Shown: piece after piece, positions 1 through 6,614 of the stretch
How the letters are laid out: each line of letters begins with the position of its first letter
Numbering within the stretch: position 1 is the first letter of the stretch
Assembly: GCF_007830315.1 (NCBI RefSeq)
Contig: NZ_VLKJ01000009.1
Location: 1 to 64,000, forward strand
DNA length: 64,000 nucleotides
Reading direction: 5' to 3'
Origin: Novosphingobium taihuense
GTDB lineage: Bacteria; Pseudomonadota; Alphaproteobacteria; Sphingomonadales; Sphingomonadaceae
The notes under the pieces: model-generated
The model's input: the letters and a program-made list of their open reading frames with translations, nothing else
Databases searched by the model: none
Told to the model about the DNA's origin: nothing
Program-made: the position numbers and the translations under genes

Positions 1-246
1 ATCCTTCAGAGCCACGTTGTCCAGCATCGCATCGGCCAGCAGCCGCTTGAGCTTCGCGTTCTCGCTCTCGAGCTCCCGCAAACGCCGGGCCTCCGACACC
101 TCCAGCCCGCCATACTTGGCCTTCCAGTTGTAGATCGTCGCTTCCGACACACCGTGCCGCCGAGCCAAATCAGCGGTCTTCGCACCCGCCTCCGCCTCCT
201 TCAGCACGCCAATGATCTGCTCTTCTGAAAACCTCACACGCTTCAT
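1..246 (-). CDS. IS3-family transposase OrfA, cut by the window edge
   Basis: The reading frame starts at the ATG at 246 and runs off the left edge. The 82 visible residues begin MKRVRFSEEQIIGVLKEAE and form an HTH_Tnp_1 helix-turn-helix (about residues 20-45, with ATIYNWKAKYGG). A leucine-rich stretch (LRELESENAKLKRLLAD) follows, as in OrfA proteins of the IS407 group, which are about 88 residues long. In this family OrfA is joined to the DDE protein OrfB by programmed -1 frameshifting; OrfB would lie outside the window. The terminal inverted repeat of the element lies just upstream at 281-304. Identification rests on family resemblance only. Confidence 0.88.
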   Translation of the reverse strand, partial: MKRVRFSEEQIIGVLKEAEAGAKTADLARRHGVSEATIYNWKAKYGGLEVSEARRLRELESENAKLKRLLADAMLDNVALKD

Positions 247-280
247 CGTCTGTCCTTCCTTCAGGCCAGACTCTAATCGC

Positions 281-304
281 TCGTGGAGGAAAATCAGGGG
301 GTCA
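281..304 (-). repeat. Terminal inverted repeat of the IS3/IS407-type element
   Basis: Read inward from 304 the sequence begins TGACCCCCTGATTTTCC, which resembles the TGA-starting, C-rich ends of IS407-group elements, and it lies 35 bp before the OrfA start. This sets the outer edge of the element at about 304. The other end is outside the window, so neither the pairing of the repeats nor a target duplication can be tested here. Confidence 0.65.
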
Positions 305-405
305 CGTCATAAGGCATGACGCGCCCGATGTCGGTCAGAGCATGCGCGAGCATCGGTTGCTGTGCGCCCAGTCCCGGTTGCGCTAAGGGAGCAATAACCC
401 AGAAT

Positions 406-600
406 TTCGCGGGCTTTGCGCTGGAAAAACAGCATGGGGCGATCTGCGGCGGCTATGTAATGCGTCCGGCAAGCCGCGGTTCGATCCTGATAGCGAGCCC
501 TGACCCGGACGCGCCGGCGGAGACTGATCCGAACTAACTTGCCCCGATTATTACCGTATCCATCCGGCGACCATCGCGTAGAGACATGGCGTGAGGCGGC
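406..600 (+). pseudogene. GMC oxidoreductase fragment (C-terminal half, broken)
   Basis: Translation of 406-537 gives a stretch with YVMRPASRGSILIASPDPD followed by TDPN. This is the signature of the C-terminal substrate-binding domain of choline dehydrogenase-like GMC oxidoreductases, where the usual continuation is a YLS or YYR block. Here a stop codon follows DPN at once, and the reading resumes in another frame (GDHRVETWREAAG, near 560-600), so at least one frameshift is present. Flavin-binding N-terminal sequence is absent upstream, where the IS3 end lies. A second GMC piece sits at 3713-3919 beyond the IS66 copy. The two could be halves of one gene or parts of two. Confidence 0.6.
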
Positions 601-614
601 TGGGCTGGATCAGG

Positions 615-1172
615 CTATCCCTCTGCGCAGCGTAAAAGCGGCCACGTTTTCGTCCATGATTTGCTCAAGACGCGCTGTTCGTAGATCCCGCGCTTCTGTC
701 CACGAAAGCGCAGAGTGGGGCGGAGCACAAGGCCGAACAGGTCTTCCAAGCCTAGTGGGGCGGCGATCTCGCAACCATCTGACCCACGACGTCTGGCGGC
801 GACAGCTGTCGCCGTCTCTGGCCAGTGGGCCATTGCGTCGGATGATGAAGAATAAGGGGCGTCACCGTTGCGCGTGTGCATGCGCGCCTGATTTTTTACC
901 GACCAATCAAACGACGGTTCCAACTTCGCCAATCGGGCTTCAAGCCGACGATCTTCTGCAGCATCGGCACAATCGGGATCATACCAGATTACGTCTACAT
1001 CGCCTTCCAGTGGCAACTCGGAGCGACCATGTAGGCGTTGCCAAACAGCGTTTCTCACGAAGCCTGCTCCGATCCAGCAATCGGGCAGGTCCAGTCCAGC
1101 GACGATCCCCAGCAATCGCCAGCGGGTTTGATCGGCACGAAGAATATCGCTTACTCGGATCTCGGCACTCAT
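615..1172 (-). CDS. Nucleotidyltransferase family protein (DUF925, PF06042 type)
   Basis: This 185-residue protein looks like the NTP_transf_6/DUF925 family. GAGFVRNAVWQRLHG is at about residues 36-50, DVDVIWYDPD follows, then KNQARMHTRNGD and WPETATAVAARRR, and the C-terminus has APLGLEDLFGLVLRPT. Members have a nucleotidyltransferase fold with Asp residues for metal binding (DVDV here), but their substrate is not established. The gene appears intact and runs opposite to the GMC fragments on either side. It sits between a broken GMC piece and the stop of the IS66 transposase, so it is probably an incoming passenger unrelated to the catabolic operons. Confidence 0.8.
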   Translation of the reverse strand: MSAEIRVSDILRADQTRWRLLGIVAGLDLPDCWIGAGFVRNAVWQRLHGRSELPLEGDVDVIWYDPDCADAAEDRRLEARLAKLEPSFDWSVKNQARMHTRNGDAPYSSSSDAMAHWPETATAVAARRRGSDGCEIAAPLGLEDLFGLVLRPTLRFRGQKRGIYEQRVLSKSWTKTWPLLRCAEG

Positions 1173-1237
1173 AGGGCTAGATTTGCGCCATGGATCGATG
1201 CCTTACAATACCGCACGATTTTACGGCGTCCGAAACG

Positions 1238-2869
1238 TCAGCCTTGGCTTGGCTGCCAGCTCCAAGGCAGCAAATCGCCAAGCTTGCTGACGGGGCAGTC
1301 CGCAATCCGTGCCAGCACATCGCCGAGCCATGCCTGCGGATCCACATCGTTGAGCCGAGCGGTCTGGATCAGCGTGTAGAGCACCGCCGCCCGCTGGCCG
1401 CCGCGGTCCGACCCGCAGAACAACCATGCCTTCCGCCCCAGTGGCACACAGCGCAGCGCGCGTTCGGCGGCGTTGTTGGTGAGGCAGATGCGGCCATCCT
1501 CGAGGAAGCGGGTGAACGCATCCCAACGCCGCAGCATGTAGTTGATGGCCTTGGCGAGGTCATGGTTGCGGGACAGCCGGGCGAGCTGGCTGGTGAGCCA
1601 GGAATGCAGCTCGGCCATGAGCGGTGCGCTGAACTCCTGGCGGAGCGCAAGCCGCTCGGCGGCGGGCTTGCCGTTGATACCGCGCTCGATATCGAACAGC
1701 GCATCAATCCGCTGCACGGCCTCCAGCGCGATCGGGTAGATCATGCCGGTGCGTTCGTTGCGGCTCCGGCGCCGGGCTGCGGCGGCAACATCGGCCAGCT
1801 CGAAGAACTTGCGCCGCGCATGGGCGAAGCAGCTTGCCTCGAGGATTGGACCGGGCTGGCGACCCTCGGCATAGAGTTCGCCGTACCCGCCATAGGCATC
1901 GGCCTGCAGGATGCCTGCCCAGGATGCGAGATGTGCCCGGGGATGCTCACCTCGTCGGTCGCGCGAGTAGTGGAACAGCGCCGCCGGCGGATCGGATCCG
2001 GCGTAGGGCCGATCATCGCGGACGTAGGTCCAGAGCCTCGCCGTATCGGTCTTGCCCTTGGCCATCACCGGCACCGTCGTATCGTCGCCGTGCAGTCGCT
2101 CGGCGGCCAGCACGTGGGCCTCGATCAGCCGGTAGAGCGGCATCAGGGCGAAGGTTGCCGCACCGACCTGATCGGCCAGCGTCGAGGTGCTGAGCGGCAC
2201 GCCCTCGCGGGCGAAGCGCTCGGCCTGGCGGTTGAGGGGCTGGTGCTGGCCGTACTTCTCGAACAGCAGCATGGCGAGGAAGCTGGGGCCAGCCCATCCG
2301 CGCGGGACCACGTGGAACGGTGCCGGTGGCTGGGTGATGGTCTCGCAGTCCCGGCATGAGAAGCGCTCGCGCACGGTCTGGATCACCTTCCACGAGCGCG
2401 GGATAACCTCAAGCGTCTCAGTCACGTCCTCGCCCAGCTTGGACAGCCGCTCGCCGCCACAGGCGGGGCACGCGCAAGGCGCCGGGATGACGACCCGCTC
2501 ACGTGGCAGATGATCAGGGAACGGCTTGCGCGAGGGCCGCTTGCGTTCGAACGCGGTGACACTGGACGCCTTGGCACTCGCGACCTCGGCAGCAAGGTCG
2601 TCCTCGGCCGCATCGGCTTCGAGGTCTTCGAGCTGCAGTTCCATCTGCTCGAGCAGGCGGCGGGTGCGTTCGGCGCTGGCGCCGTATTGCTCCCGCTTCA
2701 GCTTGGCGATCTGCAGCTTGAGGTGGGCGATCACCGCCTCGGTCGCGCTCTCGCGGGCCTGGGCATTGGCGAGCCGGGCCTCGGCATCATCCGCCCGCCG
2801 GGTCGCTGCCGCCAGCAGCGCCTTGAGCGCTGCGACAGCGTCCGGAAGGGGCGTGAGGGCGGCTTCCAC
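1238..2869 (-). CDS. tnpC: IS66 transposase TnpC
   Basis: This is the DDE transposase of IS66 elements. A coiled-coil region (LKLQIAKLKREQYGASAER) is followed by a zinc-finger-like block (CACPACGGERL, with CRDC further on), then the catalytic domain with GDDTTVPVMAKGKT and LQADAYGGY supplying the two Asp residues and NNAAERALR supplying the Glu. An upstream GTG at 3046 would overlap most of the next gene, so I prefer the GTG at 2869, which gives 543 residues, close to the family norm of about 510-550. It ends with the usual LLPWSWQPSQG tail. It appears complete and potentially active. Confidence 0.9.
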   Translation of the reverse strand: MEAALTPLPDAVAALKALLAAATRRADDAEARLANAQARESATEAVIAHLKLQIAKLKREQYGASAERTRRLLEQMELQLEDLEADAAEDDLAAEVASAKASSVTAFERKRPSRKPFPDHLPRERVVIPAPCACPACGGERLSKLGEDVTETLEVIPRSWKVIQTVRERFSCRDCETITQPPAPFHVVPRGWAGPSFLAMLLFEKYGQHQPLNRQAERFAREGVPLSTSTLADQVGAATFALMPLYRLIEAHVLAAERLHGDDTTVPVMAKGKTDTARLWTYVRDDRPYAGSDPPAALFHYSRDRRGEHPRAHLASWAGILQADAYGGYGELYAEGRQPGPILEASCFAHARRKFFELADVAAAARRRSRNERTGMIYPIALEAVQRIDALFDIERGINGKPAAERLALRQEFSAPLMAELHSWLTSQLARLSRNHDLAKAINYMLRRWDAFTRFLEDGRICLTNNAAERALRCVPLGRKAWLFCGSDRGGQRAAVLYTLIQTARLNDVDPQAWLGDVLARIADCPVSKLGDLLPWSWQPSQG

Positions 2870-2928
2870 ACCGGAGAGTGAATCACTCCCGAAGGTCCCG
2901 ATCAAGCCAGAAATGCTCGGTTCTTCGC

Positions 2929-3270
2929 CTATCCGGCGCTGGCCGGGCGCCACGAGTACTGCGGGTTGCGCCAGTCGATGCCCTCGAGAAGGCAGGCCAG
3001 CTGCGAGCTGGTCAGCGAGACCATCCCGTCCTTCGCCGAGGGCCACACGAATCGCCCCTTCTCGAGCCGCTTGGCGTAGAGCGACATGCCGATCCCGTCA
3101 TGCCAGATGATCTTCACCAGCGATCCGGCCCGGCCACGGAAGACGAACAGGTCCCCACCATGGGGATTGCGCTCCAGCGCCTGCTGCACCAGCAGCGCCA
3201 GGCCCTGCATCCCCTTCCTCATATCGGTATGGCCCATCGCCAGCCACACCCGCGCCCCGGCAGGGATCAC
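2929..3270 (-). CDS. tnpB: IS66 accessory protein TnpB
   Basis: The 113-residue product contains the TnpB hallmarks GHTDMRKGMQGLA, FVFRGRAGSLVKIIWHDG and FVWPSAKDG. TnpB proteins (IS66 Orf2, PF05717) are needed for IS66 transposition by an unknown mechanism. I placed the start at the GTG at 3270, whose GTGA overlaps the tnpA stop by 4 bp, giving VIPAGARVWLAMG. The frame stays open upstream, but that part has no family similarity. The overlap implies translational coupling. Confidence 0.9.
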   Translation of the reverse strand: MIPAGARVWLAMGHTDMRKGMQGLALLVQQALERNPHGGDLFVFRGRAGSLVKIIWHDGIGMSLYAKRLEKGRFVWPSAKDGMVSLTSSQLACLLEGIDWRNPQYSWRPASAG

Positions 3271-3635
3271 CGCAGCGCCTTCAGCACGGCGACCAACTGC
3301 GCCGGCGAGGCCGAAGGGAACACACTCACCCGCTTGCCGCGAGCGAGGTCGATGACCATCGCCGGTGCTGTTCCGGCACAATACCCCGCACCCTCATCGA
3401 CGACCAAGGCCTCGGCAAAGGCAGGCACAGACGGCTCACTGGCCTCCGCCTCGGCATGTGCCTGCCGCAGTTTGCTCCGCCAGGTGTAGATCAGCGAGGT
3501 CGAGATATCATGCCGCCGGCAGACCTCGGCCACGCAGGCTCCTGGCGAGAACGCCTCGGCCAGCACCCGCAGCCGTTCCTCATCGCTCCACCGCCGGCGC
3601 CGTTCCGGCCCCGAAAACACCGTGATCCGGCTCAT
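3267..3635 (-). CDS. tnpA: IS66 accessory protein TnpA
   Basis: This 122-residue protein has an N-terminal helix-turn-helix (WSDEERLRVLAEAFSPG through VCRRHDISTSLIYTWR), as in IS66 Orf1 (PF01527-like), and a variable C-terminus ending near VAVLKALR. It begins at an ATG preceded by GGAGCGGTGG, a plausible ribosome site. It probably binds the element ends. It is first in the transposition operon and overlaps tnpB by 4 bp. Confidence 0.88.
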   Translation of the reverse strand: MSRITVFSGPERRRRWSDEERLRVLAEAFSPGACVAEVCRRHDISTSLIYTWRSKLRQAHAEAEASEPSVPAFAEALVVDEGAGYCAGTAPAMVIDLARGKRVSVFPSASPAQLVAVLKALR

Positions 3636-3712
3636 CCACCGCTCCTAAGCGCACGCACAAGAGCACGCTTAACAGCGCTCACTCAGCGGCCGAGCAAGGC
3701 GGGGCTCACCGG

Positions 3713-3919
3713 ATGGGTACTTATTACCGGCGCGTGTCCGTACCGCTGTTGCGTACCATCAGCCGCATCCTTTCGCAGCCGGCGCTGGCTGGGTTGGTGG
3801 TCGTCGACATCTCGGTCATGCCGTCGCTGGTTTCGGGCAATACCAATGCGCCAGCCATGGCGATGGCATGGCGGGCGGCCGATCTCATCGAAGAGGATGC
3901 GAAAGCACCTGCTGTCTAG
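3713..3919 (+). pseudogene. GMC oxidoreductase C-terminal remnant
   Basis: The end of this frame, VVVDISVMPSLVSGNTNAPA and then MAMAWRAADLIEED, is the C-terminal signature of GMC oxidoreductases, where the Asn/His region completes the active site. What precedes it (LRTISRILSQPALAG) resembles a segment normally found about 60 residues earlier, so an internal deletion is likely. No flavin-binding N-terminus is present because the IS66 element lies immediately upstream. The stop overlaps the convergent enoyl-CoA hydratase stop by 2 bp. It may be the distal end of the gene whose fragment lies at 406-600. Confidence 0.7.
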
Positions 3920-4716
3920 CAGCCCTGGAAGCTGGCTGCGCGTTTCTCGCGGACCGCAGCGAGCCCTTCACGGAAATCCGCACTGGTGAGCAGGATGGCC
4001 TGTTGCGGCAGGTTGGCTGACCACTCCGACTCGATGGCGCTTTGGCTTCCTCGTTGCAGGGCAGTCTTGATCGCGGCATAGGCCATTGGGGCCGATTGCG
4101 CGAGTTCTCGCGCCATGGCAAGGCCGTGCTCGCGCAACTGTTCGGGCGGTACGACGTCGCTGACCAGCCCGATGGCCTTTGCTTCCTCGGCCTTCACCGC
4201 GCGCCCGCGCAGACACATCTCGGCAGCCCGCCCCATGCCAATGATACGCGGAAGAAGGAAGGTGCCACCCAGCGGGGGCATGATGCCCAGCCTGATCCAG
4301 CTCTCCTGAAAGAATGCCCCATCGGCTGCAATCCGGAAATCGCAGGCGGCGGCAAGCTCGCACCCGACGGTTACAGCTGCGCCCTGAACCAGTGCGATGG
4401 TCGGCTTGGGGCAATGGTAGATGCGCCGCGCTGCGCCCTGGAAATGGGTGTAAACCTGATGCCGAATTGCTGCAGCGTCCATACGCGTCAGATCGTCAAG
4501 AAAGGCGAAATCCGCACCCGCAGAAAAATGTCGCCCATCCGCCGCCAGTACGATCGCGCGGACGGAGCTGTCTTGCACCAGCAAATCCATCGCCTCGCAG
4601 ATTTCCTTGAGCGTTTGCGGGCGAGAGCTGTTGTTTGCCTCGTCGCGTGCCAAGATGACGAGAGCCACTGCGCCTTGGCGCTCGATGCGGATATCTTCCA
4701 AAACCCTAATACCCAT
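3916..4716 (-). CDS. Enoyl-CoA hydratase/isomerase family protein
   Basis: The product is about 266 residues from the ATG at 4716; an in-frame TTG at 4746 is an alternative. It has the crotonase fold: the oxyanion-hole segment GRHFSAGADFAFLDDL, then VQGAAVTVGCELAAACDFRI, then GIMPPLGGTFLLPRIIG. Crotonases hydrate or isomerise enoyl-CoA thioesters in beta-oxidation. The second catalytic Glu position is not obvious (the segment reads ESWIRLGIMPPLGG), so isomerase or other crotonase chemistry is possible. It is transcribed away from the truncated P450 start at 4863, suggesting this was once a divergent pair. Confidence 0.85.
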   Translation of the reverse strand: MGIRVLEDIRIERQGAVALVILARDEANNSSRPQTLKEICEAMDLLVQDSSVRAIVLAADGRHFSAGADFAFLDDLTRMDAAAIRHQVYTHFQGAARRIYHCPKPTIALVQGAAVTVGCELAAACDFRIAADGAFFQESWIRLGIMPPLGGTFLLPRIIGMGRAAEMCLRGRAVKAEEAKAIGLVSDVVPPEQLREHGLAMARELAQSAPMAYAAIKTALQRGSQSAIESEWSANLPQQAILLTSADFREGLAAVREKRAASFQGC

Positions 4717-4862
4717 TGTGTAAACAACTCGGCTGGGCCGAATCAATCAATGGCCCACATTGACCCAACAGCCTCAAAAAGCCTATATATAAATAAGATG
4801 TTTTTTGAGCTCCTCGCAACCATAATGCGACCCAAGGTTGTGCAGTGGCCAAGGAGAGAGCG

Positions 4863-4905
4863 ATGACCGAGCCTGCGCCGCCATTGACATCAAAGCCAGA
4901 CCATG
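4863..4905 (+). pseudogene. Start of a lost cytochrome P450 gene
   Basis: A good ribosome site (aaggagagag at 4851) precedes an ATG reading MTEPAPPLTSKPDHDP. The P450 at 24840 begins MTNAIPQLTPKPDHVP, so the first 14 or so codons match in register before similarity ends abruptly near 4905. The frame then continues with unrelated sequence and stops at about 5031. I read this as the 5-prime end of a P450 gene cut by recombination. The short length makes the call tentative, but the ribosome site and the position divergent from a beta-oxidation gene agree with it. Confidence 0.5.
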
Positions 4906-5154
4906 ATCCTCGCTCTCGCCGGGCAGGAAGACCTGGCTTGCGAGTGGATGCACGGCGAGATGGGAGAATTTCTCGAAGAGTTTTTCACGAGTCTTCCAGT
5001 CCATCTGCAGCGGACACTCGGGTGCAGGATTGAGAAGCTGCGGCCTCGGTGGGCCAATGGCACCTCACAGATCGTGGCGCGAATGCTTGCCAAGCACATC
5101 GATGATTTTGTGGGTCGGGACATCGCGATGTCGCTGCCTCGGTAAATCCGGAGT
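4906..5154. other. Unassigned stretch after the P450 breakpoint
   Basis: No recognisable gene. A plus-strand frame at 4903-5145 (80 codons, with HLQRTLGCRIEKLRPRW) and minus-strand frames of similar length are open, but none matches a family I know and none has a clear ribosome site. It is probably part of a foreign segment that also brought the AlpA-like gene downstream. Confidence 0.35.
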
Positions 5155-5175
5155 TTGGGGGGCGAACCCAAGAAA

Positions 5176-5424
5176 ATGAGATTAGCGATGCCCCAGTCAA
5201 CTCAGAATGAAACCTACACGTCACATGTCGCCGAAGCAACGCCGCCGGCCCGTATTCTGCGTCTGCCGGATGTAATGGCCCGCGCTGGGCTGCGCCGATC
5301 TGCCATTTGCCAGCGGATGAGCGATGGGCGGTTTCCCAAATCAAGATCACTCGGCCCGAAATGCGCGGTTTGGCTCGAATCGGAGGTAGAGGACTGGATA
5401 GGGACAGTCACGAAACTCGATTGA
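5176..5424 (+). CDS. AlpA-like phage/island regulator (MerR-type HTH)
   Basis: The 82-residue product contains RILRLPDVMARAGLRRSAI, then CQRMSDGRFPKSRSLGPK and VWLESEVEDWI, which is the AlpA/prophage CP4-57 regulator pattern (PF05930): a winged helix-turn-helix followed by a short C-terminal helix. Such proteins control integrase or excisionase genes on genomic islands. No integrase is visible here, so this is probably a leftover of an island module. ATGs at 5176 and 5188 are both possible starts; the conserved part begins well after both. Confidence 0.7.
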   Translation: MRLAMPQSTQNETYTSHVAEATPPARILRLPDVMARAGLRRSAICQRMSDGRFPKSRSLGPKCAVWLESEVEDWIGTVTKLD

Positions 5425-5483
5425 TCATCAGCGAGACGCACAACGCATTGCCCCGCCTCACGTTCCAACATTTCTTGTCGGTC

Positions 5484-5630
5484 ATGTCCGAGGGGATCAA
5501 ACTCAAGATCAGCCTGCGTCTTTCTTGCGATAACGAGATTGCCATGGGACACGGAAAGGCTGACCTTCTCGATGCGATCAACGCTGAGGACATCTCGTCA
5601 GAGGAGACATTGTGTGCTTCTAGGCAATAG
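5484..5630 (+). pseudogene. ModE-like winged-helix regulator, N-terminal fragment
   Basis: The frame reads KLKISLRLSCDNEIAMGHGK followed by ADLLDAINAED. This matches the start of ModE/LysR-type molybdate regulators, whose usual text is close to LRLDLGNGxxxGPGKxxLLEAI and is followed by GSISAAGRAMGMSYRRAW. Here the helix-turn-helix that should follow is missing and the frame ends after about 48 codons. It is a truncated remnant, consistent with the mosaic of broken genes at this junction. Confidence 0.5.
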
Positions 5631-5744
5631 GGCATGGTGTTTGGAGAATCCGTCGAAAGGTTCTGGATAGTCGTCAAAGTTAGGTGAAATGACCAATCTC
5701 GCCGCTTTGGCATCGAGCCATAAGTTGCTCTAACATTCTAACCC

Positions 5745-5780
5745 TTAGCTGAGGGCTAAACTGGCTTTCAAACGCGTTTG
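5745..5780. promoter_or_regulatory. Inverted repeats upstream of the TetR gene
   Basis: Two palindromes precede the regulator: TTAGC-TGAGG-GCTAA at 5745-5759 and the perfect 12-mer CAAACGCGTTTG at 5769-5780. The second ends 3 bp before the ATG at 5784. Autoregulated TetR genes often carry such operators at their own start. The assignment is by position only. Confidence 0.4.
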
Positions 5781-5783
5781 AGT

Positions 5784-6497
5784 ATGGTCATTATGAGCAA
5801 TAAGCATGCAAAGAATTCCGATACAATATTGAGCAGTTCCATGCGCCCAAAGGCGACGCCTAGGTCGCAGCAGCGCATGCATACGCGAGCCAAAATTATC
5901 ACAGCTGCGGAAATTGAATTTAAGGAGAAACGATTTCATTACGCGACTGTCGATGACATAGTTTCTCGGGCGAATATCAGTCGTGCAACCTTTTATACGC
6001 ATTTCCGCGGAAAAGAAGAAGTGTTACTCGAAATCATAATCAAAAAGCACACTTTAAAGGTGCAAATGTTTTCAACGCTATTACGTTTGCCAGATATTAC
6101 TCTGGAAAGCGTAAGTATATGGCTCGAAAAAGTTTTCTTTTCCTCGTTCGAGGATGAGCGGGAATGGCTTTTTTCTTACTACATCGTTTCAGACCTTTAT
6201 CTGAATATGGCCAATTTTTTCTCTGATGGACGCGACGAGATTATCGATATTCTGGGCCAGCGGTTCGCGGCGTTTCAGGCCACGCATGAGGGCAAGCCTG
6301 ATCATCACAAGCGGGCGCGCGGCCACCTTGAGCTTTACAAGATCGAGCAGACAGCACTGCACGCGGTATTTCCGGGACTGCACATGCCGCTTGATGCGTT
6401 CAAAAACGAAGCAATAGAGGGCTTTTACAGCTACCTTGCTTCTGCTCCTATCGGTCCGGCAATGTCTGAAGAGCGAGCGCTAAGACAATTTGACTAG
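5784..6497 (+). CDS. TetR/AcrR family transcriptional regulator
   Basis: About 237 residues. The N-terminal DNA-binding domain reads RAKIITAAEIEFKEKRFHYA, then TVDDIVSRANISRATFYTHF and RGKEEVLLEI, the standard TetR HTH. The C-terminal ligand domain is unassigned and has an aromatic-rich segment (EREWLFSYYIVSDLYLNM). TTG (5778) and ATG (5784, 5793) starts are all possible. The gene is visibly richer in A and T than the catabolic operons to the right, which suggests a separate origin. It lies directly upstream of, and in line with, the TonB receptor operon, with a candidate operator at 6502, so it probably represses that operon until a ligand binds. Confidence 0.9.
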   Translation: MVIMSNKHAKNSDTILSSSMRPKATPRSQQRMHTRAKIITAAEIEFKEKRFHYATVDDIVSRANISRATFYTHFRGKEEVLLEIIIKKHTLKVQMFSTLLRLPDITLESVSIWLEKVFFSSFEDEREWLFSYYIVSDLYLNMANFFSDGRDEIIDILGQRFAAFQATHEGKPDHHKRARGHLELYKIEQTALHAVFPGLHMPLDAFKNEAIEGFYSYLASAPIGPAMSEERALRQFD

Positions 6498-6501
6498 ACA
6501 A

Positions 6502-6513
6502 CTGTCTTGACAG
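6502..6513. promoter_or_regulatory. Candidate promoter/operator of the first TonB receptor operon
   Basis: CTGTC-TT-GACAG is a perfect inverted repeat that overlaps a consensus -35 box (TTGACA at 6507-6512), about 100 bp before the receptor ATG. Placing a repressor site on the -35 element is typical of TetR control. The -10 box is not clear (ATAAGT lies 17 bp downstream). Confidence 0.5.
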
Positions 6514-6614
6514 ATACACTCCTTCCGCAATAAGTGCTCCCAGCGACGGCTGCTGGCCGTGCAATTGTGTTTGTCAGACCGGTGCAAATACCGGCTGAAA
6601 CTGGGAGGTCAGAG

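Larger units (their letters stand above)
1238..3635 (-). mobile_element. IS66-family insertion sequence (tnpA, tnpB, tnpC)
   Basis: Three leftward genes with the canonical IS66 order and spacing fill this interval, and all look intact. The coordinates mark only the coding part: the true ends should lie in 1173-1237 and 3636-3712, but I could not find a convincing pair of terminal inverted repeats there. The element separates the nucleotidyltransferase and GMC remnants on its left from another GMC remnant on its right. It is clearly different from the decayed IS66 copy at 12.1-13.1 kb. Confidence 0.9.

Noticed and set aside
1148..1154. CGCTTAC, which looks like an IS66 end
   Set aside because: It lies inside the first codons of the nucleotidyltransferase gene and points the wrong way for the IS66 copy next to it.
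539..1174. A 211-codon plus-strand frame opposite the nucleotidyltransferase
   Set aside because: Only its first 15-20 codons carry GMC-like text, which belongs to the broken GMC fragment; the rest shadows the nucleotidyltransferase.
1190..2359. A 389-codon plus-strand frame across the IS66 transposase
   Set aside because: The minus strand has the complete TnpC catalytic pattern; the plus frame matches nothing.
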